Below, piece by piece: positions 19,337 to 29,114 of a stretch of DNA of 64,000 nucleotides. The notes below the pieces were generated by a model. That model saw nothing but the letters and a program-made list of their open reading frames with translations. It did not search any database and had not been told where the DNA came from. Origin of the DNA: Caulobacteraceae bacterium. Lineage in GTDB: Bacteria; Pseudomonadota; Alphaproteobacteria; Caulobacterales; Caulobacteraceae. The position numbers and the translations under genes are program-made. Every line of letters starts with the position of its first letter. Within the stretch, counting starts at the first letter, position 1. The DNA lies in assembly GCA_019748095.1 (NCBI GenBank), contig JAIEQA010000018.1, forward strand, positions 112,456 to 176,455, in the 5' to 3' direction.

Positions 19337-21322
19337 ATGGCCAAATCCCCCCGGACCCCGACCGAGCCTGCGGCGGCCGCGCGTGCGCCCCGCAAGTCCG
19401 GCCGACCGACCTCGGCCAAACCCCGGACCGTCAAGCCCAGGGCGGTGAAGGTTGCGGCTGACCCGGTCCTCGCCCCGGAAGCCGCCGCGCCGGAACGGAC
19501 CCCGCCACCCCCGGCCACGCCGGAAGCCGCTGTCCCCTCGCCTTTCGCCGCCGTGGGGGCCGACCAGCGCCAGATGCTGGAGACCCTGTCGCTGAATCTG
19601 GCCCGGGCCGCCATGACGGCCCAGTCGGCCATTGCCGAGGCAGCCCTGAGCCAGGCCGACCGGCCTGCGGCCCTGTCGCCCGATCCCTTCAATGTCGGGC
19701 CGGCGATGAATGCGGTGATGACCAGTCTGGCCGGGCGTCCGGACAAGCTGTTCGCGGCCCAGGCGGACCTGTTCAACCGCTATATGGACCTGTGGGCGGC
19801 CTCGACCCGCCGTGCGGCCGGCGAGGAGCCGGGCACGCCGTCGAAGGACAAGCGGTTCAAGGACCCGGCCTGGTCCGAGAACCCGATGTTCGACATCATG
19901 CGCCAGTCCTATCTGGTCACCTCGGACTGGATGAACGGGCTGGTGGCCTCGGTCGAGGACGTCGACCCGCGCACAAAGCGGCGCGCCGAGTTCTTCACCC
20001 GGCTGCTGACCGACGCCTTTTCACCCTCGAACTTTCTCGCCTCGAACCCTGCGGCCCTGAAGGCCATGGCCGAGACCAACGGCGAATCGCTGGTCAAGGG
20101 GATGCAGAATTTCGCCGCCGATCTGGAACGGGGCCTGGGCAAGCTGAAGATCAGCCAGGCGGACTATGGCCAGTTCGTCGTCGGCGAGAATGTCGCCACC
20201 GCCCCCGGCCAGGTGGTCTGGCGCGACGAGCTATTCGAGCTGATCCAGTTCGACCCGGCGACGGACAAGCAGCGCGCCATTCCGCTGCTGATCTTCCCGC
20301 CGTGGATCAACAAATTCTACATCATGGACCTGCAGCCGCAGAACTCGCTGATCCGCTGGCTTTCGGCCCAGGGGTTCTCGGTGTTCGTCTGTTCGTGGGT
20401 CAATCCGGACAAGGACAAGGCCGGGTTCGGCTTTGACGAGTATCTGGAAAAGGGCATCTACCGCGCCATCGAGAAAACGCTTGATCAGACCGGGTCCAGG
20501 ACGCTGAACACGGTCGGCTACTGTATCGGCGGCACCCTGATGGGCGCGGCCCTGGCCCATATGGCGGCGAAGAAAGACACCCGCGTCGCCTCTACCACCT
20601 TCTTTGCCGCCCAGCATGACTTCGCCGAGGCCGGCGACCTGCTGCTGTTCACCGACGAGCACTGGCTGAAGGAAATCGAGCAGCAGATGGATGCGGCCGG
20701 CGGGGTCCTGCCCGGAGCGGCCATGGCCGAGACCTTCAATGCGCTGCGGGCCAACGACCTGATCTGGTCCTTCTTCGTCAGCAACTATCTGATGGGCAAG
20801 TCGCCGGCGGCATTCGACTTGCTGTTCTGGAACGCCGACCAGACGCGGATGCCCAAACGGCTCCACCTCGACTATCTGCGGTCGATGTATGGCCAGAACC
20901 TTCTGGCGAAGGGGGAGTTCGTGATCGGCGGGGTCAAGGTCGATCTGTCAAAGGTGACCATCCCGCTGTATTTCCAGGCCAGCCGCGAGGACCATATCGC
21001 GCCGATGAATTCGGTCTATCGCTCGGCGCGGGCGTTCAAAAACGCAGACGTGACACTCACCCTCGCCGGGTCCGGCCATATCGCGGGGGTGATCAATCCG
21101 CCGTCGGCCAACAAATACCAGCACTGGACCAATGCCGCCCTGCCCGCCTCGCTGGGCGAATGGCAGACGGGGGCGGTGGAACATCCCGGCAGCTGGTGGC
21201 CCCACTGGGCGAACTGGCTGCATGACAAGTCGGGCGACTGGGTTCCGGCCCGGGATCCGAAGGCCGGACCGCTGAAGCCGATCGAGCCGGCCCCCGGCAG
21301 CTATGTGAAGGTGAAGAGTTGA
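19337..21322 (+). CDS. phaC: Class I poly(R)-hydroxyalkanoic acid synthase with basic Ala/Pro-rich N-terminal extension
   Basis: NTVGYCIGGTLMGAALAHMAA lipase-box-like motif; LLIFPPWINKFYIMDLQPQNSLIRWL; GSGHIAGVINPP. Confidence 0.94.
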   Translation: MAKSPRTPTEPAAAARAPRKSGRPTSAKPRTVKPRAVKVAADPVLAPEAAAPERTPPPPATPEAAVPSPFAAVGADQRQMLETLSLNLARAAMTAQSAIAEAALSQADRPAALSPDPFNVGPAMNAVMTSLAGRPDKLFAAQADLFNRYMDLWAASTRRAAGEEPGTPSKDKRFKDPAWSENPMFDIMRQSYLVTSDWMNGLVASVEDVDPRTKRRAEFFTRLLTDAFSPSNFLASNPAALKAMAETNGESLVKGMQNFAADLERGLGKLKISQADYGQFVVGENVATAPGQVVWRDELFELIQFDPATDKQRAIPLLIFPPWINKFYIMDLQPQNSLIRWLSAQGFSVFVCSWVNPDKDKAGFGFDEYLEKGIYRAIEKTLDQTGSRTLNTVGYCIGGTLMGAALAHMAAKKDTRVASTTFFAAQHDFAEAGDLLLFTDEHWLKEIEQQMDAAGGVLPGAAMAETFNALRANDLIWSFFVSNYLMGKSPAAFDLLFWNADQTRMPKRLHLDYLRSMYGQNLLAKGEFVIGGVKVDLSKVTIPLYFQASREDHIAPMNSVYRSARAFKNADVTLTLAGSGHIAGVINPPSANKYQHWTNAALPASLGEWQTGAVEHPGSWWPHWANWLHDKSGDWVPARDPKAGPLKPIEPAPGSYVKVKS

Positions 21323-21693
21323 AGATTGAACCGAACCAGGCGCTGGCCTTCTCCACAGGCATGGCGCTGATCCTGCTGGTCCTGACGGCGGGTGTTTTCG
21401 GGCGTCCTGATTTCCTCGTGCGGTATGTCCTCGTCGCCGCCGGGTTTTCCGCCGCCTATGTGGTCATCAACACCCTGATCGAGCGCCGCGCCGCCGTCCT
21501 GCCACCGCCCCTGATCCCGGACAGGGTCGTCGGAATGCCGATCGCCATGACCATTCCGCTGCTGGTTCTCGGCTTCGCTGCGGCTCCGGTGATCCTGCCC
21601 GGACAGGATTTCGCCCTGCTGATCATTGTCGCCACCGTCCTGTTCGGGCTGACGGTCCGTTCGGCGATGCGCGTCAGGCGGGCTGAAACCTGA
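21319..21693 (+). CDS. Hypothetical small membrane protein (TTG start, overlaps phaC stop)
   Basis: Two to four hydrophobic helices; translationally coupled position. Confidence 0.55.
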   Translation: MKIEPNQALAFSTGMALILLVLTAGVFGRPDFLVRYVLVAAGFSAAYVVINTLIERRAAVLPPPLIPDRVVGMPIAMTIPLLVLGFAAAPVILPGQDFALLIIVATVLFGLTVRSAMRVRRAET

Positions 21694-22177
21694 GCGCCAC
21701 GCCGTTGTTGCAATAGCGCTTGCCGGTCGGCCTCGGGCCGTCGTCGAAGATGTGGCCCTGGTGCCCGAGGCAGCGGGCGCAATGGTACTCGGTCCGGGGA
21801 AAGCCGATGGCGAAATCGGTCTTGGTCCCGACCGCGCCCGGCATCACATCATAGAAGCTGGGCCAGCCGGTGCCGGAGTCGTATTTGGTCTCCGAGCGGA
21901 ACAGGGGCAGGTCGCAGCCCCGACACAGGTACGTCCCACGCCGACGCTCGTCGTTCAGCGGGCTGGTGTAGGGCCGTTCGGTCGCCTCGCGGCGCAGGAC
22001 ATTGTAGCTGGCCGCCGGGAGCCGCTCACGCCACTGGGCGTCGGTAATGCGGCGGAAGGGCGAGTTGGCGTACTGTGCCGTGGACGCATCCGCCTCGCCC
22101 GACGAACAGGCACCGAGAGCAGCGGCCGTGGCCCCGAGCAGCAGGGTCCGGCGGGACGGGGTCAGGAACTGGGTCAT
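21674..22177 (-). CDS. msrB: Peptide-methionine (R)-S-oxide reductase, Tat-like signal
   Basis: SRRTLLLGATAAALGAC; GTYLCRGCDLPLFRSETKYDSGTGWPSFYDV; EYHCARCLGHQGHIFDDGPRPTGKRYCNNGVALRF. Confidence 0.94.
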   Translation of the reverse strand: MTQFLTPSRRTLLLGATAAALGACSSGEADASTAQYANSPFRRITDAQWRERLPAASYNVLRREATERPYTSPLNDERRRGTYLCRGCDLPLFRSETKYDSGTGWPSFYDVMPGAVGTKTDFAIGFPRTEYHCARCLGHQGHIFDDGPRPTGKRYCNNGVALRFQPA

Positions 22178-22230
22178 GGACTGACATACGTCGGCAAGAC
22201 CGGCGCGGTTTCAAGCCTGCTGCACCCTTC

Positions 22231-22286
22231 CTTTCGTCATCCTCCGGCAAGCAGCTCTTGCGGCGCAGACCGGGGGATGACGAAAG
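22231..22286. repeat. Extragenic palindrome (12-bp perfect arms), REP-like or terminator
   Basis: CTTTCGTCATCC ... GGATGACGAAAG with inner CCGG/CCGG, between argC stop and msrB start. Confidence 0.7.
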
Positions 22287-22299
22287 ATGGGAAGAGAGC

Positions 22300-23235
22300 T
22301 CAGCTGAGCCCCGTCCCCTCGTCCAGCCCCAGCATCAGATTGAGGTTCTGGACCGCCGCGCCCGAGGCCCCCTTGCCGAGGTTGTCCAGCAGGGCGACCA
22401 GCCGGGCCTGACAGCCGTTGCGATCGCCGAAGACGTGCAGACGCATCCGGTTGGTACCGTTCAGCCCCTCCGGGTCCAGACCGGTCATGGCGTCGGTGTC
22501 GTCCAGCCCCGCGACCTCGACGAAGCGACAGCCGTCATAGGCCTCGACCAGGGCCCCGTGCAGGCGGTCAATCGAGGGGGTCTCGGGCAGGGCAGACAGA
22601 TGCAGGGGCACCTCGACCAGCATGCCTTGCCGATAGTGGCCAACGGCGGGCGCGAACAGGACGTCGTGGCGCAGCCCCGCGTGACGGGTCATCTCGGGCA
22701 CGTGCTTATGGCGGAGCGACAGGCCATAGGCGCGGAAGGCCGGGGCAGCGTCACCCTGTTCAAACTCGGCAATCATTGATTTTCCACCCCCGGAGTAGCC
22801 CGAGACGGCGTTGACCGTCAGGGGCCAGTGGGCGGGGATCAAACCCGCCTTCACCAGCGGCCGGACCAGGCCGATGAAGCCGGTGGGATAGCAGCCGGGG
22901 TTGGACACCCGGCGCGAGCCGACGATCTCGCCGCGCTGGACCGCGTCCATCTCTGGAAAGCCATAGGTCCACCCGGTGGCGACGCGGAAGGCGGTCGAGG
23001 CGTCGATGACCCGGACATCCGGGTTCTCGATCATGGCCACGGCCTCTTTCGCCGCCTCGTCCGGCAGACACAGGATGACGGCATCAGCCGCATTCAGCGC
23101 CTCGGCCCGTGCCGCCGGGTCCTTGCGCCGGTCGCCGGTCAGGGAGATGAACTCGAGATCCCCCCTGCCCTCCAGCCGCTGCCGGATCTCCAGCCCCGTG
23201 GTCCCGGCCTCGCCGTCGATGAAGATGGTGTGCAT
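22300..23235 (-). CDS. argC: N-acetyl-gamma-glutamyl-phosphate reductase (type 2)
   Basis: MHTIFIDGEAGTTGLEIRQRL; DASTAFRVATGWTYGFPE; RVSNPGCYPTGFIGLVRPLV. Confidence 0.93.
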   Translation of the reverse strand: MHTIFIDGEAGTTGLEIRQRLEGRGDLEFISLTGDRRKDPAARAEALNAADAVILCLPDEAAKEAVAMIENPDVRVIDASTAFRVATGWTYGFPEMDAVQRGEIVGSRRVSNPGCYPTGFIGLVRPLVKAGLIPAHWPLTVNAVSGYSGGGKSMIAEFEQGDAAPAFRAYGLSLRHKHVPEMTRHAGLRHDVLFAPAVGHYRQGMLVEVPLHLSALPETPSIDRLHGALVEAYDGCRFVEVAGLDDTDAMTGLDPEGLNGTNRMRLHVFGDRNGCQARLVALLDNLGKGASGAAVQNLNLMLGLDEGTGLS

Positions 23236-23300
23236 GGCCCCGTCCTAAGCCCCCTGCCTGCGCATGAAAAGGTCGGAAGGGCGCGGCGCGGAAACGGCTA

Positions 23301-23906
23301 CTACTCGTCATACTCACGAAGGAGTCGTTGCAGTCGCCGACCTTCCGGCCTCAGCCGGAAGGCATAGTCGGCCGCCGTCCCGATCCCGACCAACACAAGT
23401 AGCCCACCGAACAGCACCGAGCCTTGCAGGACGTCCCGAGAGGACATCTTGCCCACCTCGAGCAGCTGCCACAGCACCAGGGCGACGACGCCGACCATGG
23501 CTCCCATGAACAAGCCGCTCAGCCATACGCGCTGACGCGCGGTGTCGTTTTCATCCATCAACGCACGCAGGGTATCCGGTGCCGACGCGTACGGGTCTGG
23601 ATGTGCGTGCAGATGCTTGTTGTACGCGTGCCTGACAGTGAAAAGTGCGATCCAGGGCAAGGCGAGCAGCAGGAAAAGACCCCATTCCACACCCGGATCA
23701 AGGAGAAACTGGCCGGTCACCACCTCCCAGATCACCTTCGCCGTCCAGACGAACAGCGCCAATCCAATCAGCCCGGTGAACATCTCGAAATCCCGCCGCT
23801 TGCGCTTCAGGGCACCCATGGCTTCCTCCATCAGTTGACCGGCCGAAGCCGCATTCGGTGAATTCGCGTTCGAGCGCCAGACGCGCTCCAGCCGTTCAAA
23901 GTCCAT
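23301..23906 (-). CDS. Hypothetical membrane protein, possible anti-sigma partner of adjacent ECF sigma
   Basis: Four hydrophobic helices; overlaps the 3' end of the sigma factor gene. Confidence 0.55.
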   Translation of the reverse strand: MDFERLERVWRSNANSPNAASAGQLMEEAMGALKRKRRDFEMFTGLIGLALFVWTAKVIWEVVTGQFLLDPGVEWGLFLLLALPWIALFTVRHAYNKHLHAHPDPYASAPDTLRALMDENDTARQRVWLSGLFMGAMVGVVALVLWQLLEVGKMSSRDVLQGSVLFGGLLVLVGIGTAADYAFRLRPEGRRLQRLLREYDE

Positions 23907-24402
23907 CGCCGTTCGCCTCCATCTGGGCCGCGATCCATGCCCGCGCGCGGTTCAGCCGCACGCCGACGTTTGTTTCTGAAAGCCCATGCAGGCGGGACAT
24001 GTCGCGGTAGCTTGCGCCCTCCAGCGAGAGCAGGACGAGAGAGCGATCCAGGGTGCCCAGCATCCGGATGACCGCATAAAGTCGATCCAGCACTACGGCA
24101 TCGTCGGCACCTTCTGATCCGACGTTCAACAACGGCCAGTCCTGCTCAATGGAGGCCGCGCCGCGGATCCGTCCGAACTCACGACGTCGCCAACTGATGG
24201 CGCGGTTGTGGGCGACCCGGTAAATGAAGGTTGCAGGCGCGCTGTCGCCGCGGAACGACGCCGCCGCTTTCCAGACGGCGATCATCAGTTCCTGCAGGAG
24301 ATCGTGTTGATCGGCCGGTTCAGCGAAAGCGCGACTGATCCGGTGGAGCACCGCAAGGTGATCCTTCATCCAGCTTTTGAATCGTTCGTCGTGCGGCGTC
24401 AT
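23896..24402 (-). CDS. ECF-type RNA polymerase sigma factor
   Basis: AEPADQHDLLQELMIAVWKAAASFRGDSAPATFIYRVAHNRAISWRRRE; SLEGASYRDMSRLHGLSETNVGVRLNRAR. Confidence 0.88.
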   Translation of the reverse strand: MTPHDERFKSWMKDHLAVLHRISRAFAEPADQHDLLQELMIAVWKAAASFRGDSAPATFIYRVAHNRAISWRRREFGRIRGAASIEQDWPLLNVGSEGADDAVVLDRLYAVIRMLGTLDRSLVLLSLEGASYRDMSRLHGLSETNVGVRLNRARAWIAAQMEANGDGL

Positions 24403-24481
24403 TCCATCAGTTAGACGCCGCTGCCGGACCGACCTTACAGTCGTGCGGCAAAAAAGGCGGTTTCACCCGAATGGCGCAAAG

Positions 24482-24512
24482 AAAAAGGGCGCTCCGGTTT
24501 CCCGAAGCGCCC
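24482..24512 (-). terminator. Intrinsic terminator of rplM-rpsI operon
   Basis: Minus strand GGGCGCT...AGCGCCC hairpin followed by TTTTTC. Confidence 0.8.
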
Positions 24513-24536
24513 CAAATCCAAACCGAATGAAACGGC

Positions 24537-25043
24537 CTAGCGCTTCGAGAACTGGAAGGAACGGCGGGCCTTGGCACGGCCGTACTTCTTGCGCTCGACG
24601 ACGCGGCTGTCGCGGGTCAGGAAGCCGTGCGGCTTCAGGACCGGGCGCAGGGCCGGCTCATAGTGGGTCAGGGCGTGCGACAGGCCGTGGCGGATAGCGC
24701 CGGCCTGACCGGACAGGCCCGAGCCTTCAACCGTGCAGACCACGTCGAACTCGGTCTCGCGACCGCAGACGACCAGCGGCTGGGCGATCATCATGCGCAG
24801 GATTTCGCGGGCGAAATACTGCAGCTGATCCTTGCCGTTGATGGTGAACTTGCCGGTGCCAGGCATGACCCAGACGCGGGCGATGGCGTTCTTACGCTTG
24901 CCGGTCGAATAGGCGCGGCCCTGGGCGTCGACCTTGCGGACATAGACCGGAGCCGAGTTGTCGTAGCCGTTGTCCGAGGTGGTGAGGCCCTTGAGGGCGT
25001 CGAAGCCGGTCGCGGCGGGCGCGTCGTTCTGCACGTCGGTCAT
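24537..25043 (-). CDS. rpsI: 30S ribosomal protein S9
   Basis: [36 protein letters not shown]...[32 protein letters not shown]. Confidence 0.97.
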   Translation of the reverse strand: MTDVQNDAPAATGFDALKGLTTSDNGYDNSAPVYVRKVDAQGRAYSTGKRKNAIARVWVMPGTGKFTINGKDQLQYFAREILRMMIAQPLVVCGRETEFDVVCTVEGSGLSGQAGAIRHGLSHALTHYEPALRPVLKPHGFLTRDSRVVERKKYGRAKARRSFQFSKR

Positions 25044-25045
25044 GA

Positions 25046-25522
25046 TCAGAGGCTCCGGAAGTTCTTGGCGGACATCGACTTGAAGTCGATCGTCTCCGGC
25101 TGTTGGGCGTCGTGCGTGTGGGTCGGGCCGGCGAAGATGCGCAGGTGCGTCATCTGCTGGCGGGCCAGCGGGCTTTCCTTGGGCAGCATGCGCTCGACGG
25201 CCTTCTCGAGCACGCGCTCGGGGAAGCGGCCGTTCAGGACCTTCTGCGGGGTGGTCGACTTGATGCCGCCCGGGTGGCCGGTGTGGCGATAGTAGACCTT
25301 GTCGGTCAGCTTCTTGCCGGTGAACACCACCTTGTCGGCGTTGACGACGACGACATGGTCGCCAGAGTCAACGTGGGGGGTGTAGGTCGGCAGGTGCTTG
25401 CCGCGCAGGCGCATGGCGATGAAGGTCGCGAGACGACCGACCACGACGCCTTCGGCGTCGATGACGATCCACTTCTTGTCGACCTCGGACGGCTTCAAGG
25501 CAGCCGTGGTGCTCTTCAGCAT
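25046..25522 (-). CDS. rplM: 50S ribosomal protein L13
   Basis: [55 protein letters not shown]. Confidence 0.97.
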   Translation of the reverse strand: MLKSTTAALKPSEVDKKWIVIDAEGVVVGRLATFIAMRLRGKHLPTYTPHVDSGDHVVVVNADKVVFTGKKLTDKVYYRHTGHPGGIKSTTPQKVLNGRFPERVLEKAVERMLPKESPLARQQMTHLRIFAGPTHTHDAQQPETIDFKSMSAKNFRSL

Positions 25523-25693
25523 GAGGGTTTCCCGATCGGAGGGTCGCCCCGGACGGTCCGGCGCGAGCGAAGGCGGGTCAGTAGAGGATGCCTGTGCACG
25601 CGTCAATGCCGCTCGCGATGGCAAACATCCATCAACACACTGATTTAGCTGATAAATCGGATAACGGTATTAAAATACCGTATCGATATCGAC

Positions 25694-26785
25694 CTACAGA
25701 CGGGGGCCCGACATGAAAAGTCGGGGCTGGGAACGCCGGACCAGCCACAGATTGGCGGTCGCCAGCCCCAGAACAATCGCCGCGCCCGCCTGATGCAGCC
25801 CGCCCAGCCATAGCGGCACGACGTGGATCAGGGTGACGACGCCCAGCGCCGCCTGCAGCCAGATGGAGCCCACCACCACGAAGGCGGCGAGGCCCAGACC
25901 CTCGGCCAGACGCCAGCGCCAGGCCTGGACCGCATAGACAGTCGCCCCGATCAGCAGGGCATAGCCCCAGACCCGGTGATTGAACTGCACGAGCGACAGG
26001 TCGTGCAGGAAGGCCAGACCGCCCATGCCCCAGTCGACGGGGGCGAGGATCTGGCCGTTCATCAGGGGCCAGTCGGTGTAGATGAAGCCCGCCTTGGCCC
26101 CGGCCACCAGTCCGCCCAGCAGACACTGGATGAAGACCGCGCCCAGCAGGACCATGGCCCCCCGACTCCAGCCGGCCGGCGGGCGGTTGTACTCCTGCCC
26201 CGACCAGGCCTCGAGCCCCGTCCAGATCAGGGCAGCAAAGATGATGAAGGCCAGCCCCAGATGGACTGTCAGCCGCTCGGGGGCGACATCGACCCGCTCG
26301 GACAGGCCCGAGGACACCATCCACCAGCCGATCAGCCCCTGAAGCCCGCCGAGGCCCAGCAACAGGGCGCAGCGCCAGATCAGCCGCGTGGGCAGGGCGT
26401 GACGTCCGAGGAAGGAGCGCTCGGGCAGCAGCCGGAAAGCCAGGAAGGCAAAGAAGGGGATGGCGAAGACGACGCCGATCAGCCGACCGAACAGCCGGTG
26501 CGCCCACTCCCACCAGAAGATGTACTGGAACTCCGACAGGCTCATCCCGGCATTGACCTGCTGGTACTGGGGGATGGCGCGGTATTTTTCGAAGGCCTCG
26601 GACCAGTCCGCCGCATTCATCGGCGGCAGGGCCCCCATGATCGGCTTCCATTCGGTGATCGAAAGCCCCGACCCGGTCAGCCGGGTGATCCCGCCGATCA
26701 CCACCATGGCGAACACCATGGCGGCGGTGAAGAACAGCCAGATCGCTACGGCCCTGGACTGATCGCCGCTGCTGAAACGGTTCAT
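25694..26785 (-). CDS. ctaA: Heme A synthase (COX15/CtaA)
   Basis: [65 protein letters not shown]. Confidence 0.94.
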   Translation of the reverse strand: MNRFSSGDQSRAVAIWLFFTAAMVFAMVVIGGITRLTGSGLSITEWKPIMGALPPMNAADWSEAFEKYRAIPQYQQVNAGMSLSEFQYIFWWEWAHRLFGRLIGVVFAIPFFAFLAFRLLPERSFLGRHALPTRLIWRCALLLGLGGLQGLIGWWMVSSGLSERVDVAPERLTVHLGLAFIIFAALIWTGLEAWSGQEYNRPPAGWSRGAMVLLGAVFIQCLLGGLVAGAKAGFIYTDWPLMNGQILAPVDWGMGGLAFLHDLSLVQFNHRVWGYALLIGATVYAVQAWRWRLAEGLGLAAFVVVGSIWLQAALGVVTLIHVVPLWLGGLHQAGAAIVLGLATANLWLVRRSQPRLFMSGPRL

Positions 26786-26878
26786 TCGACGCCCGACGCT
26801 CCGACAGATACAGTGACGCCGGTTGCGGCGACGGTGGGGATATGCTCCCCGATCGTGGCGAGATCAAAGTCTGAAGTC

Positions 26879-27169
26879 ATGACGCGAGGTCGCAGCGCGA
26901 CCCGCCGGGAGGCCCGATTGGAGTACGCCGACATCATCGTCGCGGTTGTGGGCGTCTTCGCCCTCGGCTGGATCGCCGATTCGCTGACCGGACGCCGCGG
27001 GCTGTTCGTCGCCACCCTGGTCGCCGGAACCGGGGCCATCTGCGGCGGCTTCCTCGCTGTGCGGGTGTTCGGGATCACCACCATGGATGAACTGGACTGG
27101 CTGGTCTGGTCGGGGGCCGGGACCGTCCTGTGCCTGATCACCTTCTACCTGTTCCGGAACACACGCTGA
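26879..27169 (+). CDS. Hypothetical membrane protein
   Basis: MTRGRSATRREARLEYADIIVAVVGVFALGWIADSLTGRRG... three hydrophobic segments. Confidence 0.6.
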   Translation: MTRGRSATRREARLEYADIIVAVVGVFALGWIADSLTGRRGLFVATLVAGTGAICGGFLAVRVFGITTMDELDWLVWSGAGTVLCLITFYLFRNTR

Positions 27170-27405
27170 TGGGTCTTCGCGCACGCAGGGCCCTGGCCTC
27201 TCTGGGGATCGTCCTGTTCCTGGTGTTCTACATCTGGCTGGTGATCGCCATCGGCACCCGGGTACCCGATCACCCGCTGGCCACCCTCGCCTTCTACGGC
27301 GTCGCCGGCACCGCCTGGGGCATTCCCTTGCTCCCGCTGCTGTCCTGGGCCGAAGGCAAGCCGATGTGGGGACGACGGGGACCGCCGGCAGACACCAACG
27401 AATAA
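27169..27405 (+). CDS. DUF2842-like small membrane protein
   Basis: MGLRARRALASLGIVLFLVFYIWLVIAIGTRVPDHPLATLAFYGVAGTAWGIPLLPLLSWAEGK; TGATG coupling to the upstream gene. Confidence 0.7.
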   Translation: MGLRARRALASLGIVLFLVFYIWLVIAIGTRVPDHPLATLAFYGVAGTAWGIPLLPLLSWAEGKPMWGRRGPPADTNE

Positions 27406-27454
27406 GGGGCCGCCAACCGGCGACCCCCTAAATCCGACCGTATCGAAAGATCGA

Positions 27455-27499
27455 TGGTCGGAGCGACAGGATTCGAACCTGCGACCCCTTGACCCCCAG
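27455..27499 (-). other. attL-like 3' fragment of tRNA-Pro(GGG)
   Basis: Minus strand CTGGGGGTCAAGGGGTCGCAGGTTCGAATCCTGTCGCTCCGACCA: anticodon loop to CCA; the 5' half is not tRNA sequence. Confidence 0.85.
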
Positions 27500-27674
27500 T
27501 GACCATTTTTGGGCTTTTTTGAAACGCGGTGAAACAACAGAATAGGCTGAAAAGCTATTGAAAATACGGCTGAAACTGCTACATACTGATCCAGCCGGTT
27601 TCGTCATGACCCTCTAATTTTTGTGACCAAATCTGTGACCAAATCGGTGGGTTTCAGTACCAGCGAGTTTGCGT

Positions 27675-29114
27675 ATGACCAGCCTCGACCCGTCCGCGTC
27701 GGCCCCCAAGATCCTTCTGACCGCTGGCCCGCGCGGCACCATTCATATGAAGGTGCCGCCAGGCGTTCGTCGTATCCGTGACAGTCTTACGCCCGGCCTG
27801 GACATCCTGATCGGGAAGACCAAGCGCACCTATGCGGTGAAGCTGAGGGTCAAAGGCCGTCCCGGTCAGTTGGTTGTTCGGTTGGGCGACGTCGATCAAA
27901 TGGACCTCAAGGACGCGCGGCTCCAGGCCAGGGCCGCGATCGACGACGCGCGTCGAGGCATCCTGCCAGAGCAAGCGAGCGAGCGCCGGGAACAGGCCAT
28001 GCGCGCTGAAGCAGCGGCGGCTCGCAAAGCGGAACTGGAGGCCGAGCGGGCGCAGTCCGTCACCTTCAAATCCGTCGCGGACGACTACCTCGCCGACAAA
28101 CTTCCCGGTGGCGGCGGCAGGCTGGCCTCCCAGCCCGAACTCAAACGTAAGCTCGAGAAGGAATTGAAGGGTTGGCATAAGCGGCCGATTGCCGAAATCA
28201 CGCGCGCCGAGATCAAGACCCTGGCTAGAACCAAGGCCAAGGCGTCGGAAACCTCAGCCAACCGGCTGCTGTCCTTCATCAAGCGCGTCTTCGCCTGGGC
28301 CGAGGATCAGGACATCATCGACGATAATCCCGCGCTCGGGGTGAAGAAACCGGGGGCCGAAGCCGAACGGATGCGCTATCTCGAGGATGACGAGATCCGG
28401 TTGTTCTGGAAGGCGGCCGACACCATCCCCGAGCCGGCCGGACGACTCTTCCAGCTCTGCCTGGTCACAGGCCAACGCCGGGGCGAGGTCGGCGGACTGC
28501 GGCGTTCAGAACTCGGCGAGTTTCGTTTCAAGGACCGCGAGGGAAAGGCAAGCTCGGTCAAAGCTTGGTTGCTGCCTGCAGGCCGAACGAAGCGGCGGCG
28601 CGATCATGCCGTACCCCTTTCGCCCTTGGCTCAAGCCATCATCGCCGGCGTTCCCGCACTGAAGAGTGAGCAAGGCGAGGTGACGGACCACGTCTTTGCC
28701 ACGGCGGGCCATAGGGACCAGGCCCCCTCGGGTTGGTCGAAGTTCAAGCGAGCGCTGGACGAGGCGATCGGGCGACTGATCGCCGAGGAAGCGGGCGAGG
28801 ATTTCGATGCCGCGCGACATCGTCTGGCGGACTGGCATATCCACGATCTACGGGCGACCTGCGCGACCCATCTCGACATGGAGGAAGTGGATAGCCAGAC
28901 CATCTCGCGGATTCTGAACCATGCCGAGGGCGATTCAAAAAGCATCACCAAGCGGTACAAGCGTTACGCATACGACCGCGAAGCCTCGGAAGCGCTCAAT
29001 CTCTGGGCTGAGAAGCTCGAGCGCTTGACCCAGGCAAGGCGGGACACGGCCCCGCCCTCCCTCTTCGCCTTCAATGACCCAGTGCTTGTCAGTGCCCAGC
29101 GGCAGGCGGCCTGA
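27675..29114 (+). CDS. int: Tyrosine-type site-specific integrase
   Basis: LCLVTGQRRGEVGGLRRSEL; HIHDLRATCATHLDMEEVDSQTISRILNHAEGDSKSITKRYKRYAY (R..HxxR..H..Y catalytic set). Confidence 0.93.
   Translation: MTSLDPSASAPKILLTAGPRGTIHMKVPPGVRRIRDSLTPGLDILIGKTKRTYAVKLRVKGRPGQLVVRLGDVDQMDLKDARLQARAAIDDARRGILPEQASERREQAMRAEAAAARKAELEAERAQSVTFKSVADDYLADKLPGGGGRLASQPELKRKLEKELKGWHKRPIAEITRAEIKTLARTKAKASETSANRLLSFIKRVFAWAEDQDIIDDNPALGVKKPGAEAERMRYLEDDEIRLFWKAADTIPEPAGRLFQLCLVTGQRRGEVGGLRRSELGEFRFKDREGKASSVKAWLLPAGRTKRRRDHAVPLSPLAQAIIAGVPALKSEQGEVTDHVFATAGHRDQAPSGWSKFKRALDEAIGRLIAEEAGEDFDAARHRLADWHIHDLRATCATHLDMEEVDSQTISRILNHAEGDSKSITKRYKRYAYDREASEALNLWAEKLERLTQARRDTAPPSLFAFNDPVLVSAQRQAA

Noticed and set aside
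25823-26878. N-terminal extension of plus ORF 25823..27169 opposite ctaA
   Set aside because: Antisense to ctaA; only the segment from 26879 reads as a membrane protein
27145-27537. Minus-strand ORFs over the tRNA fragment (GSRGRRFESCRSDH...)
   Set aside because: Spurious translation of tRNA sequence
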